DNA of 64,000 bases from assembly GCF_001634285.1 (NCBI RefSeq), contig NZ_CP015438.1, forward strand, positions 554,501-618,500, in the 5' to 3' direction. Source of the DNA: Anoxybacillus amylolyticus (GTDB lineage: Bacteria > Bacillota > Bacilli > Bacillales > Anoxybacillaceae). A model generated the notes under the pieces. It saw nothing but the letters and a program-made list of their open reading frames with translations. It made no database searches and was not told the origin of the DNA. Position 1 is the stretch's first letter. Each line of letters begins with the position of its first letter. The translations under genes and the position numbers were made by a program. Below, piece by piece: positions 11,138 through 24,356 of the stretch.

Positions 11138-12111
11138 GCACAAAACAGCATCCGAAGATTGTCATCATTGGTGGCGGAACAGGACTGCCTGTACTGCTTA
11201 GAGGATTAAAACAATACGCCGTTGATATTACTGCGATTGTGACGGTTGCTGACGACGGAGGAAGTTCAGGGCGATTGCGCGATGAACTTGACATGCCGCC
11301 GCCTGGTGATATTCGCAACGTGCTCGCTGCACTTTCGGATGTCGAGCCGCTCGTTGTCGAGCTGTTTCAGCACCGATTTGAGAATGGAAATGGGTTATCG
11401 GGACATTCGTTAGGAAATTTAATTTTAGCGGCGATGACATCAATTACAGGCGACTTTGTCCGCGCGGTTCGTGAAATGAGCAAAGTGTTGAACGTTCGTG
11501 GAAAAGTGCTCCCAGCAGCGAATAAAAGCGTCGTTTTACACGCTGAAATGGAAGACGGAACGGTTGTGTCTGGTGAATCGAAAATTCCGTATTCAGGGAA
11601 ACGAATCAAAAAAGTGTTTCTCACGCCAGAGCAAATTGAACCATTACCAGAAGCGATTGAGGAAATTCGTCAGGCGGACTTAATTGTCATCGGACCAGGA
11701 AGTTTATATACAAGCATTTTGCCGAATTTGTTAGTTCCGAAAATCGGGCAAGAAGTGTGCGAAGCGAAAGCGAAAAAAGTATATGTCTGCAATGTAATGA
11801 CACAAGCTGGGGAAACGTTGCATTATGCGGCGAGCGATCATGTGAAAGCGCTGTATAACCATATGGGGTGTGCGTTTTTAGATTTGATTCTTGTTAATAA
11901 CGGGCACATTCCAGAAGATATTCAGCAGCGCTACGCAGAAGAGCGCTCTGAGCCAGTAGAAGATGATGTGGATCGATTAGTGGAACTAGGATTAACGGTC
12001 ATTCGCGACTGCATTGTCAGCTACGAAGATCGTGTCATCCGCCATGACACAAAAAAGGTGGCAGCGTTGCTTGTTTCGCTTTTAGAAACGCAGGAAAACC
12101 GCACCTCCTAA
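11134..12111 (+). CDS. yvcK: YvcK/GlmR gluconeogenesis factor (UDP-sugar-binding)
   Basis: This is a CofD-like protein (325 residues) with the N-terminal [44 protein letters not shown] and [13 protein letters not shown] motifs. In B. subtilis it binds UDP-GlcNAc and is needed for growth on gluconeogenic carbon sources and for normal cell-wall precursor supply. The ATG overlaps rapZ by four bases (ATGA). It is followed by whiA after 36 bases, the standard Firmicute arrangement. Confidence 0.95.
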   Translation: MSTKQHPKIVIIGGGTGLPVLLRGLKQYAVDITAIVTVADDGGSSGRLRDELDMPPPGDIRNVLAALSDVEPLVVELFQHRFENGNGLSGHSLGNLILAAMTSITGDFVRAVREMSKVLNVRGKVLPAANKSVVLHAEMEDGTVVSGESKIPYSGKRIKKVFLTPEQIEPLPEAIEEIRQADLIVIGPGSLYTSILPNLLVPKIGQEVCEAKAKKVYVCNVMTQAGETLHYAASDHVKALYNHMGCAFLDLILVNNGHIPEDIQQRYAEERSEPVEDDVDRLVELGLTVIRDCIVSYEDRVIRHDTKKVAALLVSLLETQENRTS

Positions 12112-12147
12112 TTGCCGGCTGCGATGATGAAATGAGGAGGTGAGCAC

Positions 12148-13101
12148 GTGTCATTTGCATCGGAAACGAAAAAAGAATTAACTAACTTAGAAGTAAAACC
12201 ATGTTGTTTAAAGGCAGAGTTGTCTGCATTGCTACGAATGAACGGTTCTTTATCGTTTTCTAATCGGAAGTTGACGATCGATGTACAAACAGAAAACGCC
12301 GCCATTGCTCGACGAATTTATTCGTTAATGAAAAAAGGGTACACCGTCACGGTAGAATTGCTTGTTCGCAAAAAAATGAGGTTGAAAAAAAATAACGTCT
12401 ATATCGTTCGCGTCGTTGAAGGGGCACGTGAGCTATTAGAAGATTTAAAAATATTAGAAGAGCCGTTTTCGTTTATTCGCGTCATCGCGCCGGAATTAGT
12501 AAAGAAAAAATGTTGCAAACGTTCATATTTGCGTGGTGCTTTTCTCGCGGGAGGTTCTGTGAACAATCCGGAAACGTCTTCGTACCATTTAGAAATTTTT
12601 TCGCTTTATAAAGAACATAACGATTCGTTATGTGAATTGATGAACAGTCATTTTTTATTGCATGCGAAAACATTGGAACGAAAAAAAGGGTTTATTACGT
12701 ATTTAAAAGAAGCAGAAAAAATTGCTGAGTTTTTGAATATTATCGGGGCGCATCAAGCGCTGCTCCGCTTTGAAGATGTCCGCATCGTCCGTGACATGAG
12801 AAACTCGGTTAATCGCCTCGTCAACTGTGAAACCGCAAACTTAAATAAAACGATTGGGGCAGCGATTCGGCAAGTGGAAAACATCCGATATATTGATGAA
12901 ACAATCGGCTTGAGCGCGCTTCCGGAAAAATTGCGGGAAATTGCCGAACTGCGTGTCACGTATCAAGACGTGACGTTAAAAGAATTAGGGGAAATGATGT
13001 CTGGTGGGAAAATTAGCAAATCAGGAATTAACCACCGGCTGCGAAAAATTGATGAAATTGCTGAGAAGCTTCGTGCAGGCCAACCAATTGATTTTAAATA
13101 A
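12148..13101 (+). CDS. whiA: DNA-binding protein WhiA
   Basis: WhiA joins a degenerate LAGLIDADG homing-endonuclease fold to a C-terminal helix-turn-helix. The first half shows [17 protein letters not shown] and [20 protein letters not shown], the two LAGLIDADG-like helices. The C-terminal region shows [20 protein letters not shown] and [12 protein letters not shown], the recognition helix. Length is 317 residues. In B. subtilis it influences cell division and chromosome segregation. The start is GTG 12148, with AGGAGG at 12135-12140. Confidence 0.95.
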   Translation: MSFASETKKELTNLEVKPCCLKAELSALLRMNGSLSFSNRKLTIDVQTENAAIARRIYSLMKKGYTVTVELLVRKKMRLKKNNVYIVRVVEGARELLEDLKILEEPFSFIRVIAPELVKKKCCKRSYLRGAFLAGGSVNNPETSSYHLEIFSLYKEHNDSLCELMNSHFLLHAKTLERKKGFITYLKEAEKIAEFLNIIGAHQALLRFEDVRIVRDMRNSVNRLVNCETANLNKTIGAAIRQVENIRYIDETIGLSALPEKLREIAELRVTYQDVTLKELGEMMSGGKISKSGINHRLRKIDEIAEKLRAGQPIDFK

Positions 13102-13115
13102 AGGGGAGAAGAAAC

Positions 13116-13373
13116 ATGGTGGAAAAACAAGTGGAAGTGTTGTTGAAAACGGGATTGCAAGCGCGTCCAGCCGCGCTCTTTGTTCAAGAAGCGAACCGGT
13201 TTTCATCCGACATTTATTTAGAAAAAGACGGGAAAAAAGTAAACGCCAAAAGCATTATGGGGCTCATGAGTTTAGCGATTAGCTCCGGTTCGGTCATTAC
13301 GCTCATCGCTGACGGTCCAGACGAAAACGAAGCGCTAGACACATTAACAAAATACGTTCAGCGCGAAGGGTAA
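13116..13373 (+). CDS. crh: Crh, catabolite repression HPr-like protein
   Basis: Crh is an HPr paralogue that, when phosphorylated on Ser46 by HPr kinase, acts as a CcpA corepressor. The key distinction from HPr is visible: the PTS phosphorylation site reads GLQARPAA, with Gln where HPr has His15, so it cannot carry PTS phosphate. The regulatory serine is kept in NAKSIMGLMSLA. Length is 85 residues, matching Crh. It is the last gene of the yvcI-crh operon, and a bidirectional terminator follows. Confidence 0.95.
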   Translation: MVEKQVEVLLKTGLQARPAALFVQEANRFSSDIYLEKDGKKVNAKSIMGLMSLAISSGSVITLIADGPDENEALDTLTKYVQREG

Positions 13374-13377
13374 GAAA

Positions 13378-13412
13378 AGCGGCTGTTCTCCAAAAAAGAA
13401 CAGCCGCTTGCT
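13378..13412. terminator. Bidirectional terminator between crh and clpP
   Basis: A perfect 12-bp stem, AGCGGCTGTTCT (13378-13389) with AGAACAGCCGCT (13397-13408), has T-rich flanks on both strands and serves the convergent crh and clpP genes. Confidence 0.9.
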
Positions 13413-13413
13413 T

Positions 13414-14004
13414 TTATTTCTCGTCGACACGCGTTAATACGCGGTCGATCAAGCCATATTCTTTTGCTTTTTCAGCAGTCATAAAGTTGTCGCGGTCTGT
13501 GTCGCGCTCGATTACTTCGATTGGCTGCCCCGTATTTTCGGAAAGGATGCGGTTTAATTTATCGCGCAAGAACAAAATACGTTTCGCGGCGATTTCGATT
13601 TCGGTCGCTTGCCCTTGTACCCCACCAAGCGGCTGATGAATCATGATTTCGCTGTTTGGTAGGGCAAATCGTTTGCCTTTGGCACCTGCAGCAAGCAAGA
13701 AAGCACCCATTGATGCAGCCATACCGATACAAATCGTCGATACGTCTGGCTTAATAAATTGCATTGTATCGTAAATCGCCATTCCAGCCGTAATCGAACC
13801 ACCAGGGCTGTTAATATACAGCGAAATATCTTTCTCTGGGTCTTCAGCGGCTAAGAATAAAAGCTGGGAAACGATCGAGTTCGCGACATGATCGTCGATT
13901 GCACTTCCTAAAATGATAATGCGGTCCTTTAATAAACGGGAGTAAATGTCATAGGCGCGCTCCCCGCGGCTCGTTTGCTCAATAACTGTAGGGATTAAAT
14001 TCAT
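13414..14004 (-). CDS. clpP: ATP-dependent Clp protease proteolytic subunit
   Basis: ClpP is the barrel-forming serine protease that works with ClpC, ClpX and ClpE. The triad region is clear: nucleophile Ser in [11 protein letters not shown], His in [11 protein letters not shown], and the Asp in [10 protein letters not shown]. The oxyanion segment [12 protein letters not shown] is present. The start [20 protein letters not shown] is chosen, with AAAGGAGGA about 8 bases upstream; a longer frame begins seven codons earlier without support. Length is 196 residues. Its promoter is overlapped by a CtsR operator, so heat and stress induction is expected. Confidence 0.97.
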   Translation of the reverse strand: MNLIPTVIEQTSRGERAYDIYSRLLKDRIIILGSAIDDHVANSIVSQLLFLAAEDPEKDISLYINSPGGSITAGMAIYDTMQFIKPDVSTICIGMAASMGAFLLAAGAKGKRFALPNSEIMIHQPLGGVQGQATEIEIAAKRILFLRDKLNRILSENTGQPIEVIERDTDRDNFMTAEKAKEYGLIDRVLTRVDEK

Positions 14005-14048
14005 AAGCGTTCCTCCTTTGCCCATTTGGCTAAATCGTATGTATTTTT

Positions 14049-14078
14049 ATGATACATAATTGGTCAATGAAGGTCAAA
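14049..14078 (-). promoter_or_regulatory. clpP promoter overlapped by a CtsR operator
   Basis: On the reverse strand, TTGACC (14072-14077), 17 bp, TATCAT (14049-14054). The forward strand carries the direct heptad repeat GGTCAAT at 14062-14068 and GGTCAAA at 14072-14078 with a 3-bp gap, the known CtsR box layout. It covers the -35 and part of the spacer, so CtsR would block RNA polymerase. Confidence 0.85.
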
Positions 14079-14178
14079 CAAAAAGCGTTTTCCCCTCTGT
14101 AAATATATTCGCCACCATTCCACCGTATCCCTTTTTCATCATCTCCTCTTTTCCATTTTTTAAACGTATATTTTCCTC

Positions 14179-14207
14179 TTGCCAAACAGGAGCGTCTTGA
14201 GTATAAT
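14179..14207 (+). promoter_or_regulatory. Promoter for tRNA-Arg
   Basis: TTGCCA at 14179-14184, 17-bp spacer, perfect TATAAT at 14202-14207. The tRNA begins 23 bases downstream. Confidence 0.75.
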
Positions 14208-14229
14208 TGAATATGCAACTGAACATTGT

Positions 14230-14301
14230 GCCCTCGTAGTGTAGTGGATAGCACGAGAGATTCCGGTTCTCTTAGCGTGGGTTCGAATCCTGCCGAGGGC
14301 G
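14230..14301 (+). tRNA. tRNA-Arg (anticodon CCG)
   Basis: A 72-nt tRNA. The 7-bp acceptor stem pairs GCCCTCG (14230-14236) with CGAGGGC (14294-14300), with discriminator G at 14301. The anticodon arm AGAGA-TTCCGGT-TCTCT gives anticodon CCG, reading CGG arginine codons. The T arm has GGTTCGAATCC. The 3' CCA is not encoded. It is a single-gene transcription unit with its own promoter and following terminators. Confidence 0.95.
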
Positions 14302-14315
14302 TTACGAAACACTGG

Positions 14316-14350
14316 TGGGAGAGTTACCGAAAAACTCCCACTTTCTTATT
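14316..14350 (+). terminator. First terminator after tRNA-Arg
   Basis: TGGGAGAGTT pairs with AACTCCCA (two-base bulge), followed by CTTTCTTATTTTT. Confidence 0.7.
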
Positions 14351-14367
14351 TTTGGCGGTACTTCACA

Positions 14368-14405
14368 AAAGACTTGTTGCGAACGAGGCAACAGGTCTTT
14401 TTTTA
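14368..14405 (+). terminator. Second terminator after tRNA-Arg
   Basis: A 13-bp stem (14368-14380 with 14388-14400, one G-U pair) followed by a run of T. Tandem terminators insulate rpoN from the tRNA. Confidence 0.85.
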
Positions 14406-14430
14406 TGTGTTAAATGAATATATATAAGCA

Positions 14431-14444
14431 AAATAGCGCTTACA
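14431..14444 (+). promoter_or_regulatory. Possible cre site (CcpA) upstream of rpoN
   Basis: AAATAGCGCTTACA matches 12 of 14 positions of the cre consensus; the two mismatches are the first two bases. B. subtilis sigL is known to be under catabolite repression, which makes this worth noting. Confidence 0.35.
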
Positions 14445-14505
14445 TTTCATTTCCATACCCGTCGTTTCGATGTTGGTGTACAATAGGGGAGAAGGGGGAC
14501 TAATT

Positions 14506-15801
14506 ATGAGGGCTGAATTGTTGCAAGAACAACGTTTAAAGCTTGCCTTAACAAAAGAGTTGGCGCAAGCCATTGAATTGCTTCAATATTCTGCGCTCGA
14601 ACTGCGCTCGATTTTATATGAACAGTCATTGGAAAACCCGTTTCTAGAAATAAAAGAAGGAAAACCGATTCGTCCGCCTAAACGGACAATGGGAAAACAA
14701 GCACGAGATTGGATGGAAAACATCAGCAAACCGTCTGACACGTTAGCAACGCATTTAGCGGCTCAGCTACATACGATGTCGTTGCCCTCACGAACACGAA
14801 AAGTGCTCGACTATTTAATCGCCTCCCTTGACGAAGATGGATATTTACGCATTGATATGGGCGACACTGCCGCTTTCTTAGCGATTTCAGAAGCGGAATT
14901 AGAAGACGCCGTGCTGCTATTGCAATCACTTGAACCGGCAGGGGTAGGTGCAAGGTCACTGCAGGAATGTTTGTTGCTGCAGCTCAAGCGACTACCTGTC
15001 CGAAACGAGTTGGCAGAAAAAGTGATTGCCGAGCACTTTCCCGCGTTTGTCGAAAAAACGTGGAAGGCATTGGCGAAACAGTTAGGTATTGACGTATATG
15101 ACCTGCAGCAAATATGGGACTTTATTCGCACGCTTGAACCTCGTCCAGGCAGCTATTATACAGCGGCTGATCCACAGTTTATCATACCGGACATTATCGT
15201 CGAGCGGTGTGGGGAAGATGTTTCCGTCTGGCTGAACAATGAGTTTCTTCCAGAAGTTCGTTGGAATTATGCCTATGAGAAAAAAATGGAAATTCATTGT
15301 GATGAACAAGCAGAAATATTTATAAAAGAAAAATATCGCCAATTTACGTGGCTAACGAAAAGTTTGGAACATCGCAAACAAACGCTTCTAGCCGTGGCAA
15401 AAGAAGTAATGGAACGTCAAAAGCAATGTTTGACCGCTGGATTGGCAGCGTTAAAACCGTTGACGATGCGGGAAGTGGCTGAGGTACTGGACATTCACGA
15501 ATCGACTGTCAGCCGTGCAGTTAAAAACAAATATGTACAAATGCCGTTTGGAACGGTCGAGTTGCGCCGTTTCTTTGCAAGTTCCCTCTCATCGATGAGT
15601 GAGGAAGAAGCATCGGCGGCAAAAACGAAAGCGCTTATTACGCACTTAATTGAGGCAGAAAACAAACATAATCCGCTCTCCGACCAAGCCATTGCCAGTT
15701 TATTAGGAGAAACGTATGGCATTGCTATCTCGCGGCGAACGGTGGCGAAATATCGCGAACAAATGCACATCCCTTCATCAGCGAAACGAAAACGGTATTA
15801 G
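14506..15801 (+). CDS. rpoN: RNA polymerase sigma-54 factor (SigL/RpoN)
   Basis: Sigma-54 directs RNA polymerase to -24/-12 promoters and needs an enhancer-binding activator. Region I (first 50 residues; KLALTKELAQAIELLQYSALEL) is present, followed by the core-binding domain, the helix-turn-helix MREVAEVLDIHESTVSRAVK, and the RpoN box ISRRTVAKYRE near the C-terminus. ATG 14506 is preferred, with GAAGGGGGA at 14491-14499; an upstream in-frame ATG at 14470 lacks a site and lies ahead of the TACAAT -10-like element. Length is 431 residues. In Bacillus the regulon includes levanase, acetoin, arginine and branched-chain amino-acid catabolism. Confidence 0.95.
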   Translation: MRAELLQEQRLKLALTKELAQAIELLQYSALELRSILYEQSLENPFLEIKEGKPIRPPKRTMGKQARDWMENISKPSDTLATHLAAQLHTMSLPSRTRKVLDYLIASLDEDGYLRIDMGDTAAFLAISEAELEDAVLLLQSLEPAGVGARSLQECLLLQLKRLPVRNELAEKVIAEHFPAFVEKTWKALAKQLGIDVYDLQQIWDFIRTLEPRPGSYYTAADPQFIIPDIIVERCGEDVSVWLNNEFLPEVRWNYAYEKKMEIHCDEQAEIFIKEKYRQFTWLTKSLEHRKQTLLAVAKEVMERQKQCLTAGLAALKPLTMREVAEVLDIHESTVSRAVKNKYVQMPFGTVELRRFFASSLSSMSEEEASAAKTKALITHLIEAENKHNPLSDQAIASLLGETYGIAISRRTVAKYREQMHIPSSAKRKRY

Positions 15802-15812
15802 AGGTGGAAACA

Positions 15813-16058
15813 GTGATTGTCAACCTTTATTCGAAAATTGATTGCTCGCTCTGCGAAAAAGCGAAAGCGGTATTGCAAGAGTTGCAACAGGAATGCGAAT
15901 TTGAAATCAATGAAATCGATATTTATCAAGACGACGCATTGTTAGAAAAATATCAGCTCATGATTCCAGTGGTTGAAGTAGACGGCGAAGAGCTGGCATA
16001 TGGACGTATTCACAAAGAATTCATAAGAAAACGCTTACTTGAACGAATGACCAGTTGA
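15813..16058 (+). CDS. Glutaredoxin-like (DUF836) thiol protein
   Basis: An 81-residue single-domain protein with a glutaredoxin/thioredoxin fold. The redox motif KIDCSLCEKAKAVL (CxxC) is at the N-terminus, and IPVVEVDGEELAYGRI gives the cis-proline region. GTG 15813 is chosen because GAGGTGG at 15801-15807 is its ribosome site; GTG 15804 overlaps that site. It follows rpoN by 11 bases and probably shares its transcript. The partner is unknown. Confidence 0.85.
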   Translation: MIVNLYSKIDCSLCEKAKAVLQELQQECEFEINEIDIYQDDALLEKYQLMIPVVEVDGEELAYGRIHKEFIRKRLLERMTS

Positions 16059-16083
16059 ACATCGACACTACTCCTGTTACAAT
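16055..16083 (+). promoter_or_regulatory. Promoter of the cggR-gapA glycolytic operon
   Basis: TTGAAC at 16055-16060, a 17-bp spacer and TACAAT at 16078-16083. The -35 overlaps the stop codon of the glutaredoxin-like gene, and the -10 lies inside the 5' arm of the upstream operon's terminator. Confidence 0.8.
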
Positions 16084-16112
16084 TAAACATGTAAGGCAGG
16101 AGTAATTTTTTT
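16070..16112 (+). terminator. Terminator of the rpoN unit, embedded in the cggR promoter
   Basis: ACTCCTGTTACA (16070-16081) pairs with TGTAA-gg-CAGGAGT (16090-16103), followed by seven T residues from 16106. The stem contains the cggR -10 and transcription start region. Confidence 0.75.
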
Positions 16113-16120
16113 GGCACAAG

Positions 16121-16156
16121 CGGGACATAATAAGTCACATAGGGACAATTTGCGTC
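16121..16156 (+). promoter_or_regulatory. CggR operator
   Basis: Two copies of the half-site pattern are present. CGGGAC-N6-AGTC spans 16121-16136. After 4 bases, AGGGAC-N6-CGTC spans 16141-16156. This matches the B. subtilis arrangement CGGGAC-N6-TGTC-N4 repeated. It lies about 30 bases after the predicted transcription start and before cggR, so bound CggR would block elongation; fructose-1,6-bisphosphate is the known inducer. Confidence 0.9.
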
Positions 16157-16188
16157 CAACTAATTTGTGCAAGGGGAAGGGAAACGAA

Positions 16189-17223
16189 TTGCGGCCATTG
16201 ATTGATGCACAGAAAAAATTATTACCTGATCTTCTCGATGTTATGCAAAAGCGATACCGCATTTTGCAATATATTCGATTGATGCAACCAATCGGAAGAA
16301 GGACGCTTTCTGGAAACATTGGGATAAGTGAACGTATTCTTCGAGCGGAAGTCCAGTTTTTAAAAGAACAAAACTTGCTGTCGATTAGTTCAACAGGAAT
16401 GGTTGTAACGTCAGACGGAGAGCAACTGTTGGAAACACTCGAAGATGTGATGAGAGAAATTTTAGGATTGAAAGACTTGGAAACAAACCTAAAGCGCATA
16501 CTTCCTATTGACGAAGTTATCGTAGTGGCCGGTGACAGCGACCTTTCTCCTTGGGTGAAAAAAGAAATGGGAAGAGCTTGTGTAACCTGCATGAAAGATA
16601 GATTGCCTTCTCACAGCATTGTTGCTGTTACAGGTGGAACGACACTTGCGGCGGTTGCGGAGATGATGACCGCTGATTTGAAGCAAAGTGATGTGTTATT
16701 TGTTCCAGCTCGAGGTGGGTTAGGCGAGAACGTCGAAAACCAAGCGAATACGATTTGTGCGAAAATGGCGGAAAAAGCGGCAGGAAATTACCGCCTGCTT
16801 CACGTGCCTGACTACTTAAGCAATGAAGCATATCAATCGCTGATTGGAGAGCCATCGGTAAAAGAAGTACTTCAGCTTATTCAGTCCGCGGATATCGTCA
16901 TTCACGGAATTGGTGATGCTATTACGATGGCAAAGCGGCGGAAAACACCGGAAGAAGAAATGGAAAAAATTATATCAGGCAATGCAGTTGCCGAAGCATT
17001 CGGCTACTATTTTAATCAAGCAGGCGATGTCGTTCATAAAGTACAAACGATCGGCATTCAACTCGATGACCTTCGACATGTCCGGCATGTCATCGCGGTA
17101 GCCGGCGGTGCTTCCAAGGCAAAAGCGATTAAAGCGTATATGAAGCAAGCTCCTCGCTCTGTTTTAATTACAGATGAAGGGGCAGCAAAAGCGTTAGTAA
17201 GGGAGTCATATCCCTCACCATAA
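16189..17223 (+). CDS. cggR: Central glycolytic genes regulator CggR
   Basis: CggR is a SorC-family repressor of the operon it heads, inactivated by fructose-1,6-bisphosphate. The N-terminal winged helix-turn-helix reads RYRILQYIRLMQPIGRRTLS then GISERILRAEVQFLKEQN. The C-terminal sugar-phosphate-binding domain follows, with VAVTGGTTLAAVAEMM and VPARGGLGENVENQAN. TTG 16189 (MRPLIDAQKKLLPDLL) is taken as start. AAGGGGAAGGG at 16171-16181 is the ribosome site, and the longer in-frame extension would be translated through the operator. Length is 344 residues, close to the 340 of B. subtilis. Confidence 0.93.
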   Translation: MRPLIDAQKKLLPDLLDVMQKRYRILQYIRLMQPIGRRTLSGNIGISERILRAEVQFLKEQNLLSISSTGMVVTSDGEQLLETLEDVMREILGLKDLETNLKRILPIDEVIVVAGDSDLSPWVKKEMGRACVTCMKDRLPSHSIVAVTGGTTLAAVAEMMTADLKQSDVLFVPARGGLGENVENQANTICAKMAEKAAGNYRLLHVPDYLSNEAYQSLIGEPSVKEVLQLIQSADIVIHGIGDAITMAKRRKTPEEEMEKIISGNAVAEAFGYYFNQAGDVVHKVQTIGIQLDDLRHVRHVIAVAGGASKAKAIKAYMKQAPRSVLITDEGAAKALVRESYPSP

Positions 17224-18261
<1,038 letters not shown>

Positions 18262-18313
18262 TTTTTTGGATTGTTTGACCAAAACGGTTTATAATAAATA
18301 GTTGGAACTACCG

Positions 18314-18347
18314 AAAAGGGGAGCGGGGGTGATCCCCACTCCCTTTT
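18314..18347 (+). other. Stem-loop between gapA and pgk
   Basis: AAAAGGGGAGCGGGGG (18314-18329) pairs imperfectly with TCCCCACTCCCTTTT (18333-18347). Only four T residues end it, so a partial terminator or an mRNA processing/stability element is as likely as full termination. A TATAAT at 18290-18295 just upstream could belong to a weak pgk promoter, but its -35 is poor. Confidence 0.6.
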
Positions 18348-18379
18348 GTATGCCAAAACAATGAAAAGGAGGCCGTCCC

Positions 18380-21869
<3,490 letters not shown>

Positions 21870-21884
21870 GAAAAGGAGAGATGA

Positions 21885-23180
<1,296 letters not shown>

Positions 23181-23191
23181 GGTAAACGAAG

Positions 23192-23222
23192 AGGGTGTTC
23201 CGAAGTGGCGGGACATCCTTTT
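23192..23222 (+). terminator. Terminator of the glycolytic operon
   Basis: A 10-bp stem with two G-U pairs (AGGGTGTTCC at 23192-23201 with GGGACATCCT at 23210-23219), followed by a short T run. Confidence 0.7.
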
Positions 23223-23229
23223 GCTATAT

Positions 23230-23258
23230 TGTACAAATTTGTTCGTGTATGTTAAAAT
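23230..23258 (+). promoter_or_regulatory. Promoter for secG-est-rnr-smpB
   Basis: TGTACA at 23230-23235 (4/6), a 17-bp spacer and TAAAAT at 23253-23258 with a TG extension at 23250-23251. Confidence 0.5.
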
Positions 23259-23295
23259 AAAACTATTGTGATGTGCGTGGGTGGAGGTGTTGGAC

Positions 23296-23529
23296 ATGCA
23301 TGCGTTGCTTGTCACGTTGTTAGTGATTGTATCGCTTGGGATGATTGTTGTTGTTTTATTGCAATCTGGCCGGAGCGCAGGGCTTTCGGGCGCGATTACA
23401 GGCGGTGCAGAGCAATTATTCGGAAAACAAAAAGCGCGCGGGTTAGATGCCGTGCTGCACCGAATTACCGTTGTTTTAGCCGTATTATTTTTCGTTTTAG
23501 CGATTGCGGTGACGTATTTTCAACTGTAA
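23296..23529 (+). CDS. secG: Protein translocase subunit SecG
   Basis: SecG is the small third subunit of the SecYEG channel. The 77-residue protein has two hydrophobic helices ([20 protein letters not shown] and [18 protein letters not shown]) joined by the conserved loop [17 protein letters not shown] and [16 protein letters not shown] 23296 is selected, with GGAGGTG at 23283-23289. The secG-esterase-rnr-smpB-ssrA order is the standard Bacillaceae arrangement. Confidence 0.95.
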   Translation: MHALLVTLLVIVSLGMIVVVLLQSGRSAGLSGAITGGAEQLFGKQKARGLDAVLHRITVVLAVLFFVLAIAVTYFQL

Positions 23530-23598
23530 AACGTGGAAAAAGGGCGGTCCATCCATACAGGGCTGCCTTTTCTGTTGGAAAGAAAGGAGACATGTGTG

Positions 23599-24336
23599 AT
23601 GAAGATGATTCCACCAAAACCGTTTACGTTTGAAGCGGGCGAACGCGCGGTATTGTTATTGCATGGATTTACAGGAAATTCCGCCGATGTGCGCATGCTC
23701 GGCCGTTTTTTGCAAGCAAAAGGCTATACGTGCCATGCCCCGATTTACAAAGGACATGGCGTGCCGCCAGAAGAACTTGTTCATACCGGTCCAGAAGATT
23801 GGTGGCAAGACGTGATGAACGCTTACGAATATTTAAAACAAACCCATGATAAAATCGCCGTTGTAGGGTTATCGCTTGGCGGTGTGTTTTCGTTAAAACT
23901 TGGCTATACTGTTCCTGTTGTGGGCATCGTGCCGATGTGCGCACCGATGTATATCAAAAGTGAGCAGACGATGTATGAAGGAGTTTTAGCGTATGCCCGC
24001 GAATATAAAAAGCGAGAAGGAAAAGATGAGGAACAAATCGAGCAGGAAATGGCGGAATTTGCGAAAACACCGATGCAAACGCTCAAAGCGTTGCAACAAC
24101 TCATTGCCGATGTGCGCGATCATCTCGATTTTATTTATGCGCCTGTATTTGTTGTGCAAGCGCGTCATGATGACATGATTAATCCAGATAGTGCAAATAT
24201 TATTTATAACGGCGTCGAATCTCCAGTGAAACAAATCAAATGGTATGAGGAATCCGGCCACGTCATTACGCTCGATAAAGAAAAGGACCAGCTTCACGAA
24301 GACATTTATGCGTTTTTAGAGTCATTAGATTGGTAA
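23599..24336 (+). CDS. est: Thermophile-type carboxylesterase (Est30/YvaK family)
   Basis: An alpha/beta hydrolase of about 245 residues, strongly resembling Geobacillus stearothermophilus Est30. The oxyanion region is [17 protein letters not shown], the nucleophile elbow [13 protein letters not shown], the acid is in [16 protein letters not shown] and the catalytic His in [14 protein letters not shown]. The family hydrolyses short- and medium-chain esters, and the natural substrate is unknown. The start is ATG 23599 (GTG 23596 also possible) with AAAGGAG at 23583-23589. It lies between secG and rnr, 20 bases before the latter. Confidence 0.93.
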   Translation: MKMIPPKPFTFEAGERAVLLLHGFTGNSADVRMLGRFLQAKGYTCHAPIYKGHGVPPEELVHTGPEDWWQDVMNAYEYLKQTHDKIAVVGLSLGGVFSLKLGYTVPVVGIVPMCAPMYIKSEQTMYEGVLAYAREYKKREGKDEEQIEQEMAEFAKTPMQTLKALQQLIADVRDHLDFIYAPVFVVQARHDDMINPDSANIIYNGVESPVKQIKWYEESGHVITLDKEKDQLHEDIYAFLESLDW

Positions 24337-24356
24337 TCCTCGAAAGGAGGAATTGT

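Noticed and set aside
16111-16188. N-terminal extension of CggR from TTG 16111
   Set aside because: It contains the CggR operator and lies directly after a terminator T run; the later TTG has a good ribosome site and matches family length.
18266-18295. Separate promoter for pgk
   Set aside because: TATAAT is present but the best -35 matches only three bases at an 18-bp spacing; pgk is well explained by operon transcription.
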